Below are positions 13,601-28,600 of a DNA stretch of 64,000 bases, one piece after another. Each line of letters starts with the position of its first letter. Position 1 is the first letter of the stretch. Origin of the DNA: Owenia fusiformis (Eukaryota > Annelida > Polychaeta > Sabellida > Oweniidae); contig CAIIXF020000005.1 of NCBI GenBank assembly GCA_903813345.2, positions 20,277,375 to 20,341,374 on the forward strand, in the 5' to 3' direction. The notes under the pieces are model-generated. The model saw only the letters and a program-made list of their open reading frames with translations. It did not search any database and was not told the origin of the DNA. The position numbers were made by a program, and so were the translations under genes.

Positions 13601-16600
13601 AATGTTCCGATCGTCGTAACATTCGATACACCGAGAGATTTCCCAGATTCATACATGCATACTGTATATTCAGCAGGAATTTTACATACTTTATCATTCC
13701 CTTCTTAATATATCGTATAATATTTGTATTCTGTTTCACAGATTCCCCTTGAAATACAAGGTAGACTAGATGTGAGTAGAAATAATTTTGATTTACGTCA
13801 TTAAATATTCAAAATTCAGTCAAAGTGATGTCATAATTTGAAATCTACATGAAAAAGTACATCTAAAAATACGGTTTCGAAAATTGTTTATCAAATTTGA
13901 AAATTACGACAACACGGGCAATATATGGCAGGTTAAATGAGTCGTCAAGATTATAACACGCCGGTCTTTATGTTACAGTTGATGAAAGTACAATGTCAAA
14001 ATCTCATGATGATTTCTTCCGACCTGTGTTTACTGACAAGAGAGGGGTGCGCAGTTGTTGAAGCGAGTATAAACTAAGAAAAATCCAAAGTCCGATAATT
14101 AATTAATTGGCATGGATCTGCTAATTGTTTTCGTTATTGTTACTTGTTCTATCTAGACGGTTTTATCTGCATCGATATGGCTGATTATAAGGCATGAACA
14201 TTTTTCCCAGTTGTGTTAATTGTTATTCTTTAATAAGCGGATTTATATGTTTGAAATATTTATTATCCATTTTTCATTTTGATATACTTTTCAAAGGACT
14301 TTTTGTTCTATCTATGTGTTTTGTCTATACTAATCTTTAACAGGAGTTAGCTTATTCCATATAGCCTACAATTGATTTTAATTCATAAGGTTTGCTGATA
14401 ATTGACTTAAGTATGGTAAAGCTCTCGAAGAGAGCATGTGCATGATCGCCAATAAAATTGCATTCTTTGTTTTGTTTTGACAGTTAGTTTAGAACTTTAG
14501 CCACGCGAAGGATACACGCAAACGCTTGTGTACTTTTGAAACATTAACTTGCAAGGCTCAAAGTCATTTCCATCTCCTCCGGTGTTATTTCTGTGGTAGA
14601 GGTTTTTCAAAAATAATTTAAAACTTTTGAGACCTTTGGGGTATAGGATATACGATCAAATCACATGTCCTTCTATTTTTAGTTTTTTTCCTGAGGGATA
14701 AGAAAATAAAAATCAAACATAGAGAGGCAAAGACGTAAAAATGTGGGGAAGTTATTTAATTTATGCTTTTCTATGAATATAATTGCGACCTCCATGACAT
14801 TTGACAAAGTCAGACCCCTAGTCAGAGAAGGGGGTGGGGGGGTTCAAGAACGCCTTTCTCCAAAATTTATTTAAAATCGTGCAGTTTTTCATCATTCTGA
14901 GCTTTTTTTTAAACTTAAGTGATGACCAATTTTGTTTAATGTGAACCCCCTGCCCCCATCACTCTGGAAGTGATCATGATACACTCAATCCACAAGGTGG
15001 GTCTAAAGATGAAAACCTAGACGATCTCTGTAATCAAAGGCTAAGACGATATTTTCTATAATCAGAGTCCTAGACGACTTCTGCTGCAATCAGAGTCCTG
15101 GATGATGTTCAGACTTTTCTGTAATCAAAGTAGCCAAACATCCGCAGAGCACGGAAATTGATGGATAAGTGAATGGTCTTTTGTTTGTTTTCTTAACTAT
15201 TGTAAGGAATAAAATTAAGATTTAAATGTTCACCCCCCCCCCCTCCTCCGTTTAATTTCGATTCAAACAAAATCAAACGGGAATGATTATCTTACAAGGT
15301 ACGCTGAGACTTAAGACAATAAAAGACGATAATTAACCTGATTGGATCCTGTGTCTTATTAGCGTCTGTTATTTATTACTGTTGACCAGTACCAGGCTGA
15401 TTGCGTATTGATAATCAAACCGGTCGTGGGATGCAATGATATATCTAAATTTATCCCATGATACTACTTCCCGATGAATAACACCTTGGAATATTTTTGA
15501 TTTTGAAAGAAAATCGTATTGTCCCGCCAAATCCCGCTCACGAAAATGATATACTCCCATTTGAAAATTAAGAGATTTTGAGACGTAAGGAGTATGAAGC
15601 CGCCTATTAAGCATAGTGTAATATACCAATACGCGATAACATTTAGTTTTCGTTCAGTTCAGTTAACTCTCGTTTGAAGAGCTCTCATGTACGGTACAAC
15701 ATCGTCTACATCCGGGTTCTTTCCCATTGGATTACACAGGGGTGCTATTTTCAATGCCGCACTGCGACTTTATTAAACATTTATGTAGAGTTGCATTTGC
15801 AGAAATGAGAGGTATGTATGTAATTAAGATATATAACCAGGCTTTTTGAACTATAATCCCCAAATCCGAAGAAATCTGTAGTTGAAAATGCCGTCCAATT
15901 TCAGTGACGTCACTGATTTCCCAAATTGCTCAGACTTCATCGAAGATCGAAAAAATATCAATAATGTTACTTCGAATCTCCGATTATCTATCTGATTATT
16001 CAATAGCTTGGATCATATAACTATGCTTGAGGGCTGATGGAAGATAAGAAGCTGAGAAACGTTCAGAGTATAGACTCGTTCAGCGGGCCAATGAAAATTT
16101 GTCCCTTCCAAAGCGATGCATCATGGGAGATATTTATGTAAATTACCACCTGAACCCTTATCGCGAATAGAAGTATTGTAATTTCATGCTCTGACATAGC
16201 ATACCAGTGTATTCCTTCAGTCATACAATATTGTAATACCTTGATGGATCAAGATGCTTATAAGACAGTTAAAGTCGTAGAAACCTTAGCAATAGCGAAT
16301 GTGTTTGGTCCCTCTAATATTAATATAATATGAATATTGTTACAATATAACTGTATTGAATTTTTCTATGTTGATGTGTTTATGTTATATATCTACAATA
16401 CAATTTTTATATTTCAAAATTCCATACAGCTAAGTCACCGGACATTTTGTAGACTAATAATATAACAGACTTCTGGTTTTGTTCCATACACAATTTAGAT
16501 AAGGATTGTGAACTTTAGATTTTATGAAGAGAGTTATTTATATCTATATAATTACGTTTTGAGTTGGAGGAAACTTACTCAATATCACTTTGATGTCTCG

Positions 16601-19600
16601 GTCACCTGGCCATAAAAGGCATTTGCTTAATATGATATTTATTTTTTACAGGTTGTTTCCATTAACGGGGTGATACAGGCATGTGAAGTGTTTGGCTATG
16701 CATGGACCTCAAGGATGACACGGGGTGGAAGAGGGGCAAGGGTTGGTGCAAGTCCCGGGGTGCAAGTCTGCACTCCCAGACTCCAGATAGGAGTGAAACG
16801 CATCATGGGATTAAATGCATTCGTTGAAGTTTACAGAAACAGTTGAATATAATTCAGAATTTAAGTGAATCAACATGATCATTTGCGTTCAACAATGCGT
16901 TTATAGAGAGGTTTCGCAAGTTTTTGGCTCAATGTGTTGTGTTCACCAGATTTATTACCCTTTACATTCGACTTCACTTCTTAATTAAAAGAGAGCTTCA
17001 TCTTCTGTAGTTTATTTCTAGGCCTCTGCGCGTAGGGTACAGCACTTAAACGAGTTGAGGTTAATCCATTGTGCGAAACCTCTCTAATACCAGAGGGGTT
17101 ATTCATCAAGCTAAATGACCCCTCGAGGCGATATATGTGTTATGTTACAGTTACATGTTACAGTTACATGTTAAATTGTTAAGACTTGAAAGTTAATAAT
17201 TAAGTTTTTTTGCGTTATCTTTCAGATACTTATAATTAGTACACGTTGCTCTCTATGTTGGCGGTGATGACACGTTCTGCTTTCTTTTCAAGAAGCTGCA
17301 GTCTAATCTTTAAATGTTACATTCATAATTTAAAAAAAGCTTTGTTTTGATTTATTATTTAAAAAAATATTGTGGCTTGCTAATCGCACCCCCACCCCAT
17401 TCTGACTGAAAATCGAATTTTTAAGGGGCAATCGCATCCCCCCTGACTGAAAGTTGACTACGCCCCTGTGTTTCCCTTTGTCCCCTTTCATTTATCTTCT
17501 GTAAACTTGTTTGAACAAATTAATACTAGTACTACAAAGATAACTTCATTCGAAACGCATGCAATTCACTCCAATATTATATTTATTCATGTATTTGCAT
17601 TAGTGAGGGAAAGGGATTTGATTATAAAATTGACGGTGGTTGCGAAGTTGTGATTTGGGAGGGAGGGGTATACTATACTAAGGTGTTATAAGACCCAATA
17701 ATTAATATAAACAACTGAGCGCCTTCCTGATTGCATCCCAGCTCATCCTGTCCGCCAGTCTATCTCGATCGCATTTGATCAATGAATTCCTGATTAAACT
17801 GACTCTTGATTTTAAAATAGGAATTCTAAATCTGTTACTAGGATTTAAAAGTTGGTGTCTATTATGATACTGGAAATTGGAATACTATATTTTGTATTAC
17901 TATTCTATCTCGATCTATAGTATATAAATATGAATTTCTAGGTCTACAGTCCCACATGGGCTTCATTGAAACATACGACAAAGTTTATCCATTTCAAACA
18001 AGCCAGGAAAACAGATAACTAGTCTTGCATCAGGCCCCGCAAATGTCCAATTTTCTCTCGGGAAATACATAAATATCAGAGACATATTTCATAGCCAGAG
18101 GCCAAAAATGTCAAAATCGATATAAAATCTAAAAAGGATAAAATGTCCCCTCGAATACGGTACCTAGGTAATTAAATCTAATATTTCATAGTTCCCGCAT
18201 AATAAGCATAAAACTTTCATTTACCGCTGTATCGAAATTCACGTGATCCCTTATTGAAGTTTTACTAAATAATTGAGTTTGATCATTTAATGCTGTTGGA
18301 TAGAATATTAGGCTGAAAAGAATCAAAATTTTAGCCCATGTCTAAGCGAATGGTATAAATTCACATAGTTCTGATTACAATGAGAATGCTAAAAAAAAAT
18401 CCTGGCATTTCCTTTACTCTACGTTTATAATCACGTATCATGCTTATTAACTAGATCAATACAGACTCGATTTCCTTTGCCCACCTTCAACATTGTTATG
18501 TAATGACGGGAAACAGTCACTGTAATCTTCTAATCAGCCGTTTGTTTTTATTGTAATTAGGAAACTAATCAATTTTGATTTCGTATTGTTTCAATGAACA
18601 AAAAGCACATTAGTTCAGCATTTCAAGGAAGGGGGGGGGTGTAAACAATTACTGACTGTCAAGTACATGTATCTCTCACGAGGCCCTATTTCCACAACCC
18701 TCCACTCATGCATACGCCTATCATATAATGGATAGGGAAATATATAACATTCCAACAGATACTGTCTTGACCTCCTACCCTTTTACACCGGGTCTCTTCT
18801 TGAACCCCTCCCATATTCTAATGTTTCTCGAAACTGCTCATGTTAACTTTGTAAGGCAATGTAGGGTTTGCTACGGGTGTGACTTGCAATGTATAACTTA
18901 CTTGTACTTGTATAAGAAATAAAAACAAATAAACAAACATAAAAACTTGTGCTCATAATTAATACGGTGATAAGCAACAAAAGGTTAAAATAAAAATTTT
19001 CAAAAACAGCCATGCACTACCCTGCATTTTAGCTGAAATTAAGTTTATTCCAAATAACTTATGTAACGAAATGGAAATGATTCGAAAAATAACAATTCGA
19101 TGAACATTTCACAATGAAGCAAACAAAACCAGATAGTAAAGAATTATTCTAATTTAAACCGACGTGAATCCTCAACCCTAAAGAGTTTTCGTTTTCGGTC
19201 AGGGGGGGGGGGTGCGATTTTGCCATAAGCAACACAAAAAAATTAAGTTTTCTTTTGAATTTTACAAAAATTGATGCAACTTCCTTCAAAATTGAGCTAG
19301 AAGCTTCAAATAAAAAGCATTTTAAAGCTCTTTTCTACCTCTATCCAATGGTCATATTTTCAAAGGTTATGGGGGGGGGGTGCGATCGCACCCATCGCAC
19401 CCCCCCCTGGCTACGCCCATGCTGGTGACATTTGAAAGACTAATTTCTTAATCTAATTTCAACAAAACAAATCAAAACCTAAACAGGTTGACGGTCGTTG
19501 TAGATTATAGACCATGCTAACAAAGTTTAAACATTTTATTTACGGCTTATTTAAAACATGCAAACGGGTGTATTTACTGAAGGAATATGTTAAGAAATAT

Positions 19601-22600
19601 ATTTAAAGTGTATTCATGCCTGCAATCATCGCTGGTCACACCTGAAAAACAACTTCTTAAAATACAAACATAATTCACTGCACTGCTGTATACGTCTACC
19701 TGCTCTCAAATCTAATAATGAAACGAAAAAAAATAATGCATGCCAAACTTTTATCTATTGTAATATTATCTATGGTTATTTCAAAGTTTTACTCTTGCAT
19801 CAAGCAACTGTGCCATTTCCCCAACAGTCCTGTCTTTAAGGACTAACACTTTACTTGAGGCAAGATGCATAAACTTGAACTCCCTGGGCTATAACTCAAT
19901 TGTCACTGCTTGTGTGTCATACTCATTGGCACCTGCAAAACAGAATAATATAATAAGAATAACATCATGATGATATCAGATATCATATTTCATTTGGAGC
20001 CTTAAATATTAAACAAGGCATAAACATGAAAATGTCACCACCCGCCATTTGTTACAGACGCTGAACGCCGACCCCAGACGCTAAACACCGTACATAAAAA
20101 AGTTGGAGACTTTAACAATATGTGACCACTTTTGGTGGTGACATAAAAAGGGGAAGTCCCGTCTTAATAAAACTCCTGATTTCCAGTTTTTTGTAAACAT
20201 ACACCATTGCATGTTGATGGTTCGCATGACCTGCAGGTCACGATGACAAATGAATGTTACGTTGTCAATAGAATCATGGGCTTTCAATTAGAAGGGTATG
20301 CAACTCTGTGTAATAAACATGAGACCTTCAAAATGAGCAATGCCATGCTTCCCTTTTATGGTAATATTTCATAAAGTATTAGATATCAAATGTATGTTTT
20401 AGTATTATTTTGAATAGAAATCAATTTTCAATATGATTAAAGCATAAAATATATTCAATCTCATGTAAAAGTAAACAAAAGAGACAAATAAGAATAAGAG
20501 GTATCAAGATGGTCTCTTCGAGTATTGCATTGTGGGTAATTATTCAAGAACACATTCCAATAAAAACATAATTTGTGGGAGAATGTTCACTTTGTGTATT
20601 GTCATAATTATGATAAATTCCATTTTATATTATATTATCAACATGTATGTAGATAATCATGTTTTTATTTTTGAGTTATTTCTTTAAAACATCCATAAAA
20701 AGTACAAAATAAGATTTTCTTGGCATGTGTACATTCTCCAATTTTGAAAACCCAAAGGCAATGTTTATGTATGAAATATGGGAAGTTGCCTACCCTTCTA
20801 GTTGAAAGCCCATGATAGAATGTAGGCTAACTAACTTTCACGTAAGGTAGATTCCCCGGGTAGATTCGCGAGATTCGTGATTATTCCCCCGGGATTAGGC
20901 TATTCCAAAGCAAACACCAAAGATACCAAATCGAACTCCCAATGAATTATTGATCGTATCTATCCTAGGGCCTATCATTTCAATGTAATTTAAAGGCTTA
21001 CAGGGGTGCTTCAAAATCATCCCTGCGGCCCAAGAGTAATTCATTGCATTGTGACATTCATGAGCTGCTATGAAAGCAGTGAAGGACCGATCTTGAAGGA
21101 TGCTTCAAAATCGGGTTCAAATTGTAATATTGAGGCCTACTAATCTTTCATAACACGTGACGCATTCTATATTAGCATTAAGAAATGAGAAATGGGCGTA
21201 GGAGCGGAGTAAGAGACCCAGGATAAGAAGAACCATTGGGCAAGATGGCCCACCAAGTTTGTTTATCATCAAATATACATCGCCTGATATTATCTCCTGA
21301 CAGGGACAGCATCGATCTCAATGGCCATTGCACTTTGTTTCATTTAGGCGGCACCTTCTCCAAGAAGAAACTCTTTTAACGGCACCACTTCTGTAAGTCT
21401 GTGGTAAAAAACCTCCCGTCCGAAGAAGTTATCTTACAGAACGGCCCCTTTTGACCCTCGGGGGCCCTTCTTGCCCTGCCATGGCCACACAAAACCATTT
21501 CCAGTAGTGACATTTGCGAGTTAATACCAATAAGAATAAAACGGACCGAATAAAACCAATGTCCTTTTTTCAATAAACATGGCTACATGTATATTTAAAG
21601 TTTATATACCCATTCGGGGAAGACAATATAAATAAAACAATGTATTTTAAATTAGCACACAGAACAACTTTTAAATAATTACACATTTTTATTAAATTTT
21701 TCGAATTCATTTGGTACGCCTGTGCGCATTTGGCGTAATATATGCGATACGCCAATGTGAGTGTTAGAATAGAAACATACACATCAATTCCAATTATCGT
21801 TTGATTCCTGTATGATTCCTGAAGGCTGGATTCATTTGTAAACTATATTGCATATGAATCCTGCTTGAATCCTGGCTACAGGATTCATTTGCAAACTACC
21901 TTCTATATGAATCCTGTACGAATCCTGAAGGCTGGATTCATTTGTAAACTATATTGCATATGAATCCTGTATGATTCCTGAAGGCAGGATTCATTTGCAA
22001 ACTACCTTCTATATGAATCCTGTACGAATCCCGAAGGCTGGATTCATTTGTAAACTATATTGCATATGAATCCTGTATGATTCCTGAAGGCAGGATTCAT
22101 TTGCAAACTACCTTCTATATGAATCCTGTACGAATCCTGAAGGCTGGATTCATTTGTAAACTATATTGCATATGAATCCTGTATGATTCCTGAAGGCAGG
22201 ATTCATTTGTAAACTATTTAAACAGCGAATCCTGTATGAATCCTGGAGGCAGGATTCATACAGGATTCATATGTGCATATGAATCCTGTATGAATCCTGA
22301 CTCCAGGATTCAGTGGTTTGATTCACATTTTTTGCTGTGGCTGCCATTGTTTGCCCGGAAATCTTCAGAGATTTTGACTGGTACTTTGTGTCTTTCCATC
22401 AAAATTGCCATTTTGGTTTCTCGCTGGGTAATTCACAGATGAAGAGAAATCTTGATTGACAAAAATACAGCTGATAGCTAACAGCTTTTCTTAAACAGAA
22501 GATAAAGGAAGATATAAAGGAACCTGTTATGATTTTGAAGCGGGTGATAGCCGATAGGGGGCATGTTAAGGCTGTAAGTAGAGGGTGTAGCCGAATAAAT

Positions 22601-25600
22601 CTAACCCAAATAGAGTTTAACACATCTCAGTATAGGCAAAATTAAAATTCATTAAAGTTTCATCACTTTAGCATGTGTACATTTGCTGGCCTTCTAATAT
22701 TTTGCCAATAGATTTGTTAGGCTTGATTGCAAATTCTTATGAAATATAAGAGTGTATGGTTTCAATGTACTGTACTCCCGATATTTTTCGCGTGCAATTT
22801 AGTTTCGTGCTTTTCGCGATTGTGTAAAAATCACGAAAATTAATAGTCGCGAATATCCCCAATTAAAGGCTGAGGTGCAACATGCCATTGACTAAGATCT
22901 AGAGATTGTAAATCTTATCCAAAGTATATGATATTGGGTAGGTGTAATTACTGTAGATAAGATAAATTAATTTTGAGGATTCAGAGAATAATGGAAGTTA
23001 AACCTTTGATATCCGCAAAATTTAATGGCCGCAAAATTGGTATTTCTCAAAATTCATGAAATTTAAACTCGCAAATTAACCGGTAGTACAGTATTTGTAT
23101 GTGGAATAATTATGATATTGAGAGCATTGATGAAACAAATGCAATGAACTGATTTGATTGGCCAAGGGAGCATTGGAATTTTGACCTGAAGTTCACATGA
23201 TTGTTGCTATAGGCCTTATGATTTTTTGGAATTCCAGTAATACTATTAATGTCTATTATACTTATACAGTAAAACCTGTCTTATCCAAATGCCACCGCTA
23301 CAAATTAAAAACATTCAGATTTAAACGTCTGATTTCGAGGTTTTTGCATCCGAAAGATTCTTGATTTTGAAAAAATATTAATGCATTTTCACTTAATATT
23401 ACTAGCATTGTAGGCGTTATGATTTTTTGGAATTCCAGTAATACTATTATACTTATACAGTAATATCTGTCTAATACTTATACAGTAATATCTGTCTAAT
23501 CCAAATGCCACCATGACCAGTTAAAACACCATGACCAGTTAAAAAAAACATTCAGATGCGAAGGTGATCGGATTTCGAGGATTTTGCATTCGCAAGATTC
23601 TGCATTTTAAAAATATAAATGCATTTTCACTAAAAAGTATTAAGATTACTTTTGACCGCATAGCTTTATGACATTCCAAAATCCAAATCGAATGCTTGAA
23701 AGGTAAAACAGAAGTGTGCAATCAGAGATGATAGATACTATTGCATGAGTATATGAAGGCCATGTGTCAACTCTTCGATTGATAATACGCCTCGAAATAA
23801 ACACCCACTGGCTTGGGAAAGCTATTTTCCCTCTTAATAAATGCCTGTCCCCTTGGAAAAATGTTTTCAATTTCCCTCTTAGTCTTAATAAAAGCCAATG
23901 GCATTTATTTTGAGTTCTTTCTAATAAAAGCCCTGTGCAAAATAAATGCTCAGTGGGCCTATATGTTCGTTGAATTTAAAATTTCCCCTTCTATTCAATT
24001 TTTATAAATGTTTTATGCATCAGTATGTTGCATTTGGAGACACAAATAAACTCTTAAAAGAAAAATATTTTCTCTTTAGTATGTTAACTTTGTCTACAAA
24101 TGCAACATATTAATGTGAAAACATTATAAAAAAAAATGGAAGGAACTGAAAATCAGGAAAACATTTTTGAAAAAAAATGTTGATGGGTCTTTGCACCTTC
24201 CCTGTCTCAATCTCCAATTTTTTTTTATCATCTGTATGAGTACTTTTCCTTTAGATAATGCATTGGCCTAACATACACACCTTACATTTTCAGAAAATTT
24301 CTGCAATTCAACATTCTGTTGTGAAACCTTTAGTATTCTTTCAAGAAATTTCCTGCTTACATGAAAGTCTTTTACATTCTTTTTTTTTTAATGTAACATA
24401 ATGGCTGATACCAATATTGTTGTATATGTTTACACTATGGAACTAATCATTCTTTGAATTGAGTTTGATTCCTGAACAACTGGATATTTGACTAAACATT
24501 CCTTGGATTTGATTTGGTTTGATGAAGAGAAATCTTGACTGACAAAAATGCAGCTGATAACTAACAGATTTTCCCAAACAGAAAATATAAAAAAAAATTA
24601 AAGTGAGCACTTGATTTCAATAGTTTAGTTTCACCTATGCTTTTGAAGCAGGTGATAGCTGATAGGTGTCATGTAAAGGCTTTAAGTACATGGTATAGCA
24701 ATAATTAAAGGTAAGAAGGTACTGTTTCATTCATATTTCTTGGTTTTAAAAACATTTAATCAAATAAGCTGGAAATTTTTTTGAGAAATGATATGATGGT
24801 GAAAGAAATAGATACAAAATTATAAAAAATTTATAATTAGCGAAAATTGATATCCGCAAAATTGCAAAATTGTGAAAGATAACAGCATCAAATATTAGTG
24901 GCAGTACAGTATTTGCATGTGAAATAATTATGATATATTAATATAATAATATAATAATTGATGAAACAATTGCAATGAACTGTTTTGATTAGCCAAGGCC
25001 AGAGCATTGGAATTTGAACTAAAGTTGAGTATAATGTTATTGTATAAATTAAAAAAATAATTATAGAGACTTCTTACAAAGTTGATCTTCATTTCAAATA
25101 GCTGAGAATATTTCCCAAAATAGATTGACTAGGCCTTCAGATTTTTTTGAATTTCAGTATTACTATTACTCATACAGTAAAACCTGTCTAATCCAAATGC
25201 CACCGTGCAGTTAAAAACATTCAGATTGGGAGGTGTTCGTTATCACAATAGATTATAATTATATCATTGATAATTTAGGGTTTATTCAAAGATGGCAGCA
25301 GCATTCTCAGAACCTAACAATCAGAATCTCATTAATCTTTTGTTCACGTTAGTTATTTAAACTTTATATAGATGGCAGTTCTTAAATATATAATAGACAC
25401 CAATAATTCAACATCATAATTTAACCTTTTCAATTAAATATACCCTGTATCAAGCACAGAAACGTATTTACACCCTTTACTAAAATGGCAACCCCTGTAT
25501 CACGCACTTGTTCCCTAATAAAAGAATCTGTGTATATCATAGTAAGTTGAGATGGTCATAATGAATAGATTCAAGACGTTTAAAGTAGGCTAGTCATATT

Positions 25601-28600
25601 ACTTAATCTGATTAAGAACCTGCCGAGTTAGCTATTTTGACTATTTATCAAGGTACTTGCAATGGAAACTCCATACCTTGGTAATCCAAGAAGCACTTAC
25701 TAGTTAGACTTGCATTAGGCAGTTAGGGATGTTGAGATACACGATTTTAACAGAACTTGTACGTTAACGTCTAATATTATGACCCCCAGGGATTACTGTC
25801 CTCTCAAATGGCTTTTCCGGAGACTAATTACAACATTTTATGTCCCCACCACATAGTGTGGGGCCATATTGTCGGCCAAGGCGCGTCCGTACGTACGTCC
25901 GACTGATTTCTCAAAGCCGCTAGCAGAGGTATCACCTTCAAATTTTCAAGGATAACTTATAATTATATACAGATCCAGAAGAAAAAAATTCGACTAAATA
26001 CCTACTTCCTGTCGGCCATTTTGAAGTCCAATGCTAAAATCCAAGGAGGATTGGCTCCCAGGATCGAAACTCGATATTTTCCAACAATGAAAACGTCGAA
26101 ATGTCGTTATTTTCTGAAATTAAAACCGACTATAAATTCAAAATAAACAGTTCAAAAGATTCGAACCAATATCTCGATCGTTTCTTGTGAGTTTTGGAAT
26201 TTTTCGTTTGGAAATAAGACCAAAGTTCACGATTTAAATGTTGAAGTGAACAAAATGGCGGCTGTTTGAATTCGAATTTTGTATTACGACATACCCATAT
26301 ATGGGACAGAATAGCGGTGGTGCACTCTGGGAGCCAATCCTCCTTGGCTAAAATCCTTGTCTGCAAACTTAAAAAAACGGCTTTACAGTTACTTTTAAAA
26401 CGTTAACACCTTGTTCAACTCACTTCATTCTACTTCTGAATAGGGTTTAGACATGTTGGCTCAGTCATGGCACCCATGTTGAATGTTTTAAGGAAAGTCA
26501 GCGAGCGATAATACTTTGTATCATATTAAAAGGTGTTTTTGAGTTCTCATGATTAAGCTATTTAGTAGCTTTAACAACAATTTCAGGTGTCCTGTATTGT
26601 AAAAAATCATGTCACAGTTCAAAGTAGGTGTATACAATAATTTTATTTAAAGAGACTGACAAAAGATTATGTCTGCTTTTTTATTGTCGGCCATCTTGGT
26701 GTTTTCCGTCGTAAAATCATGTGTGTAAGTCTTGTCTTCGTGTTTTCAGGCAAATTTTAGGGATCAATTTCAAATTTTCAGGAATGATTCCTAGTCTACA
26801 AATCTCAAACTGATTAGGTTTTGGGCATTCTGGGAAAATGTAAAGATAGCCATCTTGTCTGTAAATTTTGTCTGTTTACACGTTTTGGAGCAAATGGCTT
26901 TACGGATACTTTTCAAATTTCCATGGATGCTTCTTTAGATGAAAATTATTGTTATAGCGCACGCTAGAAGAGATCCCAGTCTCAAAATAATTTATTGAAA
27001 TTAATAGGTTACAGGGTATGATTAAAACATAATGACATTGACGTATATAGCTATTTTTAGTTTTTATATATGCTCCATAAAGTTGTCATTTGCTAATGCT
27101 AGTTTTTCCATTTGTCATTTGCCACATTAGCAACTTTTTAAACATGTTGATACCATTGCGTTCGTTCAAATATGTGATATATTTTCTGTGACTCATGTGC
27201 ATGCACCAAACGGGTGTGTCAAGTACATCGTCAAGCTTCCATATTTCGTACTTATTAATATCAAGGAGAAAAGTGGATGTACTCATACAGTACATACATT
27301 ATGAGAAACTAAAGATTGTTATACCTTTTCTGTACCTTACCTGTATAAAGGGCGCCACATCCGGCCCATAAATCTTGAGCATTTGCAGGTTAGCTAGAGA
27401 GTCTATCATTCCCATGTTGATCCCCATAACAGCTAGTACCACCCCCAGAGCAGCCATAACATTGCAGAATGGCACGATGAATAACGTCATGGGCAGGACA
27501 CTTATAGCAGTAAGGATGATACCATTCGGAGGAAAACTGAAAAAACACATTTTAAACATTAAGCTCATTATGAGTTTAATGTCACCTGCACCAAGAAGTT
27601 GTGACAGTTTGTTATATTTTATGTGACCACTAACGTTCTGTGTTCGATGGTCGGCGTTGGGGTCTGTAGCATTTTGTGACACTTTTGTAAATGCAACCCG
27701 GCAAATTTTGACATTCCGTCATGTCCTACACTGTATAAGTGTAAATGAAGGTTTATGATACATGTACTGGTTATACATACTGTATTTAGATTAATTAAGG
27801 TTATGGTTTGCAATTGAGGGCGTGTCTGTACATTTGATGTTGGTTAGTATACAAAGGAGTAAGTTATTCTCGAAATATCAAAATTGAATTCAGCTCGATC
27901 TGTCTTGCAGCCTATTTCTCGTATATTAATATTTTTCTCATAAATCCAATTCTAGAATTTTTCCTACTGAACATTAGACCCATTAGATTAGGCACTCACT
28001 AGTATTTAAATCGTCATCCCTATCGTTAGATTATCTTAAAGTAGGTCAATATTTCTATACACTACATGATTAACTCATCAATTAATCTAATATCAAACAT
28101 CAATTTAGACATAAACACAATAAGGAACTAAGTAGTATGTTTAACATTCAGATATATTGTAATGTTGAAAGTAATCAACTGCTCATCCAAGCATAAATAC
28201 AAATGTTATTGCTTGACATATTGATAGTATGATGTATCAGCATATGATATTATACTTGCTGTTTTTATTGAATTTCCTGAACGTAGTTTTACACTGGGAT
28301 ATAAAATAATGACTTGTCCTGGTCAGATGTGCTTTTGGTATTCTGAACAGACTGAAGACTCAGATCAAAGTTTTACGCCCTACTTTGCAGAATATTGTAA
28401 TGGTCACATTTCTTCATTTACACTGGTGATCCACTCGATTACGCTGGAACCGTTTCGGTAACAAAATGTCGGAACGTCGAAGGCACGTTTTTCCTTTTTT
28501 CCTTATTTCACACGTTGTAGGCAGAATTCCAACGACATTTTTATCACAAACGTGTATCAGTATCATATGATTAAGAAAATGTACACATTTGCGAACAAAT

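Larger units (their letters stand above)
10376..22590. repeat. Large (about 12-kb) imperfect inverted repeat structure
   Basis: Blocks at the left reappear inverted at the right, in mirrored order. About 10376-10440 pairs with 22530-22582 (AAGCGG, TGATAG, AAGGCTGT). 10745-10775 pairs with 22380-22405 (TACTTTGTGTCTTTCC). The minisatellite 10964-11440 pairs with 21795-22315. 12740-12810 pairs with 20130-20220 (AGACGGGACTTCC). 12900-13090 pairs with 19735-19905 (AATGCATGCCAAAC, ACTTGAGGCAAGAT). 13140-13240 pairs with 19540-19660 (AAAACATGCAAAC). Arms of about 3 kb are separated by about 6 kb. No coding capacity for a transposase was found inside. Confidence 0.8.
19540..22590 (-). repeat. Right arm of the large inverted repeat
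   Basis: Mirror partner of 10376-13240. A separate MITE (20275-20814) lies inside this arm and interrupts the pairing, so it probably arrived later. The outermost part (22440-22590) also has direct relatives at 24532-24700. Confidence 0.75.

Noticed and set aside
15369-15629. 86-codon minus-strand frame (DLAGQYDFLSKSKIF)
   Set aside because: No family recognised and no splice pair seen. It lies in repeat-rich DNA at the centre of the large inverted repeat.
10376-22590. The large inverted repeat as a Polinton or other capsid-bearing element
   Set aside because: No polymerase, integrase, capsid or packaging sequence was recognised inside, so there is nothing to support that label.
27375-27626. 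Plus-strand frame of 83 codons
   Set aside because: It is the antisense shadow of transporter exon 2.
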